Assembly: GCA_027924645.1 (NCBI GenBank)
Contig: BSBN01001752.1
Coordinates: forward strand, 15,491,001-15,555,000
DNA length: 64,000 nt
Direction of reading: 5' to 3'
Source: Cunninghamia lanceolata
Taxonomy: Eukaryota > Streptophyta > Pinopsida > Cupressales > Cupressaceae
Under the pieces are notes generated by a model that saw nothing but the letters and a program-made list of their open reading frames with translations, was not told the origin of the DNA and ran no database searches. This document shows, piece by piece, positions 58,336-64,000 of the stretch. The first letter of the stretch is position 1. Every line of letters starts with the position of its first letter. A program made the translations under genes and the position numbers.

Positions 58336-59990
58336 TGGTGCAGAGGCACCTACCTAACAGCTGGCCTCCATGAGGCAGTTAGTTTGTTATAGGTCTTGTT
58401 AATGTTTTCAAGAAGGTCTGTTAAGACCAAATGCATGTAATAAGGTCAAGCTGATCATATTAAGATCACGCTGACCATGCTTTTACTATTTTTAGTTAGT
58501 TTGTTAGAACAGCTATCATGATGTATGTTCGGTTGGATCTCCCAGCCGCCTGGAGAGTTCCCAGCCGCTTGGAGTCGGGTCAGTAGTACTCGTAGGAAAA
58601 TCTATTTAAGCATGAGGATCGGTTGATATTGCATACATATAGAGATATCATCGATCAAGTTAGTTTGCACAGAGTGAGATAGAGAGAGAGAGACTGATCA
58701 TTGTAATTACATCTTTGAAATCAATAAAGAGATCCTGTTTGTGTTCTTTCTCTGGTTGGATTCCATTGTTTAATCATTTTACTGATCTGGTGGTTTCATG
58801 GACATGCTGATCCATTCCACCGGTTGATTCGTCGAATCGGTGGAATGGTTGTGTACAGTAGATTAGGAGGTAGTTTGTTTTCCGTTTGCATGCAGGTGTG
58901 CAGGATCGCGGTCGACAGATGTTGAAGACCCTAGCATGGGTATGTGCTAGGTCGAGTTGATAAGTTTGAGTTGGAAGATCACCCTGAGAGTGGATCGGGT
59001 CATCCCTGGAGGATCGGCGAAGTGAAATTTCGCTAAGGTTGGGAGTTTGTCAAAACGGCTTTATCAGGATATTTCGGTTTATATCCTGCAGTCGCTTTGG
59101 ACGTCGTCATCCGGATAAGTGAAGATGAACATGATGCAGTTAAGTGCATGAAGTGAATGTGCGTCGGGGTGATCATCATCAGGAGTTGCCGAAGAGGAAG
59201 TGCATCGGCATAAGGTAAAAGATCGGGTTATGAAACTGTTGAAGTTTGCATGTTGCAAGTGCATCAGGATGTTTTAAGTTGGATATATACTCAGTGTATA
59301 TATCGCTGTCAGGATCATCTTCTGTGAGTGCCCATCATCCGCATATCGCTAACAGATGCGGGAGTGAAAGTTTGGTTTTTTTGGCTAAGTGTTGAAGAGG
59401 TCATCAGGATATTGTGTGACGTCATCGTCATCCGCATATGACGTCATCGTCATCAGGATATTGAGATATCCCCCCTATGCATGTTGATCCTGTCGTCGTT
59501 AAGGGTTTAGGTATCGGCGTAGGCTCTCGGTAGAAAGTTGTGTTAACATCATCAGGAGGTTTCGAGGGAACCGGATAAATCATATCATGATGCTGTTGCT
59601 TGTGTCGTCGGCTATCGGAGCATCGAAGGGAAGGTGCTGAAGTTGTCATCATCAGGATATTTGGAGCAACCGGATATTTGGATATCCTGCTGACAAAGGT
59701 GGTGTCGCACATCATGATGATGCCGCTAGTGTTTGGCGCCCAATGAACAGTGCAACAGGAGGATGTTTGCGCCCGTTGAGTATCATGATGATGATGATAG
59801 GCGACAGGCGGAGGAGGTGAACAGTAGTCGGCAGGACGATAATTCTGCTCATCCAAAATATGATGATGCTGTTGGTGTTTTTAGGAAACATGATGATGAT
59901 GCTGAGCCGATAGGGATTTTTGTCATGCTGTTTGTATATTTGGCTCCTCCTTCCTGTTAGTTAGCTTCCGTTGCGTTTCACTCTGCATCA
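58336..59990 (+). mobile_element. Solo LTR C, 1,655 bp, in the gypsy leader
   Basis: Ends are TGGTGCAGAG and CTCTGCATCA (9 of 10 inverted match) with a perfect duplication ATTAG at 58,331-58,335 and 59,991-59,995. An ATTTAAGC TATA-like box near 58,600 and AATAAAG near 58,723 suggest + orientation. It splits the 22-bp array. No internal retroelement genes are present; open frames inside are not credible. Family unknown; the TG...CA ends and 5-bp duplication fit an LTR. Confidence 0.82.
59417..59446. promoter_or_regulatory. Pair of TGACGTCA palindromes
   Basis: TGACGTCATCGTCATC occurs twice, at 59,417 and 59,439. TGACGTCA is the core bound by bZIP (TGA/CREB-type) factors in plants. The surrounding solo LTR repeats ATCATCAGGATAT several times. 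A binding role is inferred from sequence only. Confidence 0.5.
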
Positions 59991-59995
59991 ATTAG

Positions 59996-61065
59996 GCGCT
60001 AATGTGGAGGGATAGGTGCTAATGTGGAACGGTGATGGTTTCGTGTGATTTTTAAGGTGATGAGTTGGATTTTTGACAAATTTTGGGCTTGGGATGTAAT
60101 GTTTTTGGAGTTTGGAGGTTCGAATGTTTCAATAGCTCACTCTTACAAATGCCTCAAATGATGTTTGGGTGATGTCAATGAGAGTCTTCTTTGGCAAGTG
60201 ATACAAGAATTTCAAACAAGTGTATACAATGTCCAAAGGTTTTGTTATGAAATTAAACAATCATGCACAACCTAAGGCAAGGATAGGACAATATTTGTTG
60301 GATCCCCTAGCCATGACTATTCAAAGTGGATAGCTCCAAGATCTTGGTAGCACCGGCTCCCCTCCACGGCACTCACTTCTCACGCATACCAAGTTTCAGG
60401 TTTCCCAAGGCTCATCCCCCCACCAAACCTTAGGATTGTCTCTACTATCTCTACTAAGAACCATGAGAATCAGGGCGGCTTCAAAGGTCCCACCTTCTGT
60501 GCCAACAAATAGAGGGATTTGGGCTACTAAAACAATGGTTCGTATTAAGTGCATTCGTTCAGGTGGCCATACATACGGCAGCACTACTCTCCGTTACAGA
60601 GTCTCCCAGCCTTCAAGGGTTGTGCCTTGAAAGTTTTTGTGGGAGGTTGGCTGTCGGTATGACACAACACCTGTTGCTTGTGACTTTCGTCACAAACACA
60701 TTATTTTATATAGTGGCTCAAAAGAGCTTGGCTTTAGCTTGTTGCCACTTAGGTCATTCCCACCTTTTGAAGCAGGGTCATAAGCCCTCTAAAGGTTCAA
60801 CAAAAGCAACGCAAGTGCAAAAATACTTTTAATCCCCAAGTTCATACAAAAATGCAAGGGGAGAGCATTCGTATTTTTAGGCTTGGGTCACACTAAATAA
60901 GGTTCATTTTTAGCTCTTGGATTATGTTGGGGGTGATTCATGCAAGTGTTGTGAGAAGATTTTGATTCCCAAGATCACTAATGGTGCGAGGGAAGAGCAT
61001 ACACTTTCACCACACAAACACTATCACAAAACACTTCACACACAATTGTTTGCTTTCTTGCTTAG
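59996..61065 (-). other. Leader of giant gypsy element, part 2
   Basis: It starts with two 22-bp repeat copies and has no credible gene. Opposing open frames at 60,396-60,832 have no family match. Confidence 0.5.
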
Positions 61066-61262
61066 ATGAGTGAAAATGCAAGTTGTTCTTTTTAAAGCAA
61101 TGAGTTATGATGCACGTTGTTGTTCTTTTTAAGCCTTTATGAGTGAATATGCAAGTTGTTGTTCATTTTAAGTCTTTATGAGTGAATATGCAAGTTGTTC
61201 ATTTTAAGCCTTTATGAGTGAATATGCAAGTTGTTGTTCATTTTAAGCCTTTATGAGTGTGC
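61066..61262. repeat. Tandem repeat, about 39-bp unit, 4-5 copies
   Basis: Unit GAGTGAATATGCAAGTTGTT followed by GTTCATTTTAAGCCTTTAT. The copies differ by a loss of GTT and a few substitutions. Confidence 0.9.
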
Positions 61263-61788
61263 ATATGATTAATCAAACAATTTCACACAACAGAACAACA
61301 CTAAATATTTTTGGAGCCAACAAACAACCATGCAAGAAAGAAGTTAGTAATTGTAGGCAAGTCTTCAATGGTTGAATAAGGCTGCAAAACCAAGTGTTAG
61401 TTTAAAAACACAAATTTTGGTTAGGTGTTAATCTAGGAGACTGGGCGCTGATGCAGAGGGATAAGCGTTGATTCGAGACAGACATCACTTCCCCCTTATA
61501 AAATTGAATTTTCTTGCAAAATAGAGAGCTAAGGTGGCCAAAAAGTTAGTAAAACATCATTTAAAGTATCATGGAAACATAAAATGTTGTCTTTGACTTA
61601 AAATTCATAAGAAATGAAGGATTTTACCTTGTCCCCGGATGGGTGCTGATCTATGAGGCTGGGCACTAATGTATCAGATAGCGCTGATGTGCTAGATAGG
61701 CACTAAAACAGAAGATTAGGCGCTGATCCAACCTGTCACAAGAGAAACACCACCAAACATGTAAATTTGGTTAGGATTAAGGTGTTGG
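61263..61788 (-). other. Leader of giant gypsy element, start
   Basis: Contains about seven dispersed 22-bp repeat copies (61,440-61,475 and 61,643-61,735). No gene. Confidence 0.5.
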
Positions 61789-61807
61789 GGTCCCACCGGA
61801 CGTGCCA
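61789..61807 (-). promoter_or_regulatory. Primer-binding site of giant gypsy element
   Basis: The - strand reads TGGCACGTCCGGTGGGACC, three bases after the 5' LTR. It has the TGG start of a tRNA 3'-CCA complement; I cannot name the tRNA with certainty. Confidence 0.85.
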
Positions 61808-61810
61808 AAA

Positions 61811-62895
61811 TGTCTACCTATGAAGATGAGACCTAAAATGGATGCAAATTACCCCTAAGATGCACCTAATCTCAAGTCCAAGGGACCTCAAGATTGGACT
61901 AAATCTGTACTATGCTTTTATATTAAAACATGCACCCTATCTAAGCAAACTAGTGATGATATGTCCTAAATGGATGATAAACTAAACTAGACTATGTTGA
62001 ATTGCACTAAGAGCTATAGATGTAAGCACTCAAATTGACAGCATAACATTGCACAAAATGACTTGTTCTAAATGGAAGGTGGAGGCCTCAATTTATAGAT
62101 TTTTGGAGATAGGATTGGAGGGCTAGGATCAATGGTTGAGATTGCTTGAGGATCCTCAAGCAAGGAGAATTGGATAAATGACATGATTAGATTGGAAGAG
62201 AGGGTTGCCCCAAGATTCAAGGGGTGATCAATGGATGAGATTGCAATTTTGAATGGATGGATGACTAGGATTGAGTAGGTGTATGACATGTAAGGACTCA
62301 TTTATGAATAGGTAAGGCTTGGACTTTGTGAGGAATTTTAAATTCCATGGAGAGGACAAGTGGAATTTAAAATTAGAGGAATAGTGTTCAAATAGTGCCA
62401 CGTGAAATTTTAAATTAGAGGGAATAGTGACATATGGAGTGGGGTGGAAGAAAGAGGACAAATGTACTCAATTTGGAAGATTTGCCCATGCTTCCAAAGT
62501 ACCACTTGTCATGTACAAACATGTACATTGGATGACAAGCGGACTTCTAGAAACATGGGGGTTTGTAATGAGAAATTAATTAAAATTAATTCATGTGCAC
62601 ATGGATTAGAAGAAAATAATTATGATTACAAAAAGTAATCAAAAGTGCACAAAATAAGGAATTAAATAAATATGATAATTTATTTAATTTTAGGATGAAC
62701 TATAGTCAAAAATATTTAATTTTCAAACTATAGTAGAAGAATTGATTTTTATGACATGATAAAGGTGCAGAATAAATTAATTAAATAATTAAAATTTATT
62801 TAATTAATAATCGGATTGGATGAAGTGATGCGGGTGGATAAGGGTTGAATGCGTGAGTGGATGAAGTTGGTTGTGACCATTTTCAAGTGTCTACA
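61811..62895 (-). repeat. 5' LTR of giant gypsy element
   Basis: Collinear partner of 26,418-27,515, with the same TGTCTACC start and GTCTACA end on the + strand. Confidence 0.97.
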
Positions 62896-62900
62896 GAAAT

Positions 62901-64000
62901 GTTAGGATAAATCATTGATTTTATGAATTATGATTAATGCTTAGAATTAGAAATAAGATTACATGTTATTGAGATTATTTAAGCATGATGTATAATGATT
63001 TATTGATGATACACCGATCTCATAGTTTGTATGACTGTGAGTGTAACCAAGAAAAGATTTCCACCTCCAAGAATGGAAGGAGAGTGTCACAAGAGAGAAT
63101 GAGATAGATGTTTTGGAAAAGTTAGATTTACCATTTAAGTACCAAGTTGTACATTATGTGAACCTTCATGAGACGAGGTATGTATTAGTTAATTTTTCCT
63201 TGTTTAGTCGATCTCAATTTAACTAGTGTCAATTTGTCATTAATGGTTTTTTTACATTATCTATGTTGATTTGGTCAAACAATGTTCAAGATGCATTATT
63301 AATGATTAGAGTATAATCATTGTCTTTTATCAGAGATTCTCGATAATTATATATTATTATTAGTAAGTATCAACTTAATTCTTTTTAACGTCAGCTTTAG
63401 ATTGTGAAGGGGGAGGAAGAAATCCTCAACCGGGCCATATTCACATTCTATCACATGATTAATGCTAGCACCATACTTGTGATAATACATTCATTGTGTT
63501 CAAATAGCTTGATTTATCATTTGTATATTATTAAGTATATGGTGTATATGTACTAATTGTATGATATAGTTTTAAGCCTTACCATCATGTTGTGATAAGC
63601 TTTGGGGGTCAAAAACATTTCCTTAAAAGGGATTGGGCATGACTCCATCCTCCATGAATTGTGGAGAGAGTAGAGAACTGCAGTGATGATGGAAGTGGGT
63701 CTACTATCCAAATGCCCACGACCGAGCATGTAGCCCAGTCTGTTGGAGATTCAAGGGTGTTAATTTGTAATTATCCCCGTGAGTAGGAAGGGGAGCATAT
63801 GTTGTTTTTGCATGGCTCAATAGAGAGAAAGAAAGTCACTCAGAAGGAGCTTGAAAGAAAAAGTGGAAGAACCAAAACAAAGAAAATAGACTTCAAACAA
63901 AATAGAAATCCATAGGAAAGGAGGAGGTACACACACAGTATTTTACTATTGGAGTCATTGACTACTAAATTACGTATGATTGATTTGTTGTAATGCAATC
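62901..64000 (+). repeat. Old repeat copy 2, right part (window edge)
   Basis: It continues the sequence broken at 26,412: GTTAGGATAAATCATTGATT, then GAGTGTAACCAAGAAAAG and GAATGGAAGGAGAG, which parallel 18,700-18,900 in copy 1. It is truncated by the window end, and no gene is seen. Confidence 0.45.

Larger units (their letters stand above)
26413..62900 (-). mobile_element. Giant Tat-like Ty3/gypsy element with nested insertions
   Basis: LTRs at 26,418-27,515 and 61,811-62,895 are near identical, and the duplication GAAAT lies at 26,413-26,417 and 62,896-62,900. A primer site at 61,789 and a polypurine tract at 27,516 fix the - orientation. Gag, protease, RT, RNase H, a second RNase H and integrase occur in order on the - strand. 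The element spans 36.5 kb; without the copia-type insertion, the solo LTR and the 10-kb second gypsy segment it would be about 17 kb, in the size range of Ogre/Tat elements. It has many stops and is dead. Confidence 0.93.

Noticed and set aside
59428..59960. Open frames of 142 (-) and 75 (+) codons
   Set aside because: They lie inside solo LTR C in ATCATC-type low-complexity text.
60396..60832. Opposing open frames of 62, 64 and 89 codons
   Set aside because: No family match, in the gypsy leader; they overlap on both strands.

Overview
This window is intergenic plant DNA built almost entirely of LTR retrotransposons nested inside one another. I found no convincing host gene, tRNA, rRNA or CRISPR array. 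Ty1/copia primer sites complementary to initiator tRNA-Met, Tat-type Ty3/gypsy polyproteins with a second RNase H, a plant mobile domain and very large nested elements point to a seed plant. A large-genome gymnosperm is my guess, not a proof.

Layout. 1-8.9 kb holds a decayed + strand gypsy remnant (gag, protease, integrase tail) and a GT microsatellite. A solo copia-type LTR with a perfect 5-bp target-site duplication (TSD) follows at 8.87-9.96 kb, then a stretch rich in perfect palindromes (10.8-11.2 kb). A 4-kb - strand copia-like element with both LTRs lies at 14.39-18.42 kb. An old repeat starting TGTTACATCCCC (from 18.65 kb) carries a second solo LTR (20.96-22.03 kb). A + strand copia remnant (gag, zinc knuckle, protease, pre-integrase and a 3' ORF shared with the 14-18 kb element) occupies 23.1-26.3 kb.

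From 26,413 to 62,900 there is a single - strand Ty3/gypsy Tat-like element of about 36.5 kb. It is bounded by 1.1-kb LTRs, a perfect GAAAT duplication, a primer-binding site and a polypurine tract. On the - strand it reads 5' LTR, leader, gag, protease, RT, RNase H, second RNase H, integrase, 3' region with an antisense plant-mobile-domain (PMD) ORF, 3' LTR. Three younger insertions interrupt it. (1) A 7.6-kb non-autonomous copia-type element (34,527-42,167) lies inside the integrase; it has gag but no protease, RT or integrase, and a roughly 1,087-codon accessory ORF. (2) A 1.66-kb solo LTR (58,336-59,990) lies in the leader. (3) A second gypsy-type segment (about 46.1-56.1 kb) lies at the gag/protease boundary. 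It encodes Gag, then protease joined directly to RNase H with no RT, and lies next to a roughly 1,060-codon accessory ORF and hairpin-rich repeat arrays in an order that looks circularly permuted.

The most interesting content is this set of accessory ORFs: one in a copia-type element, one in a gypsy-type element and one antisense PMD ORF. Each stays in one frame over much or all of its length and is broken mainly by stop codons. In the PMD ORF the stops are overwhelmingly TAG, as expected from decay of methylated CAG sites.
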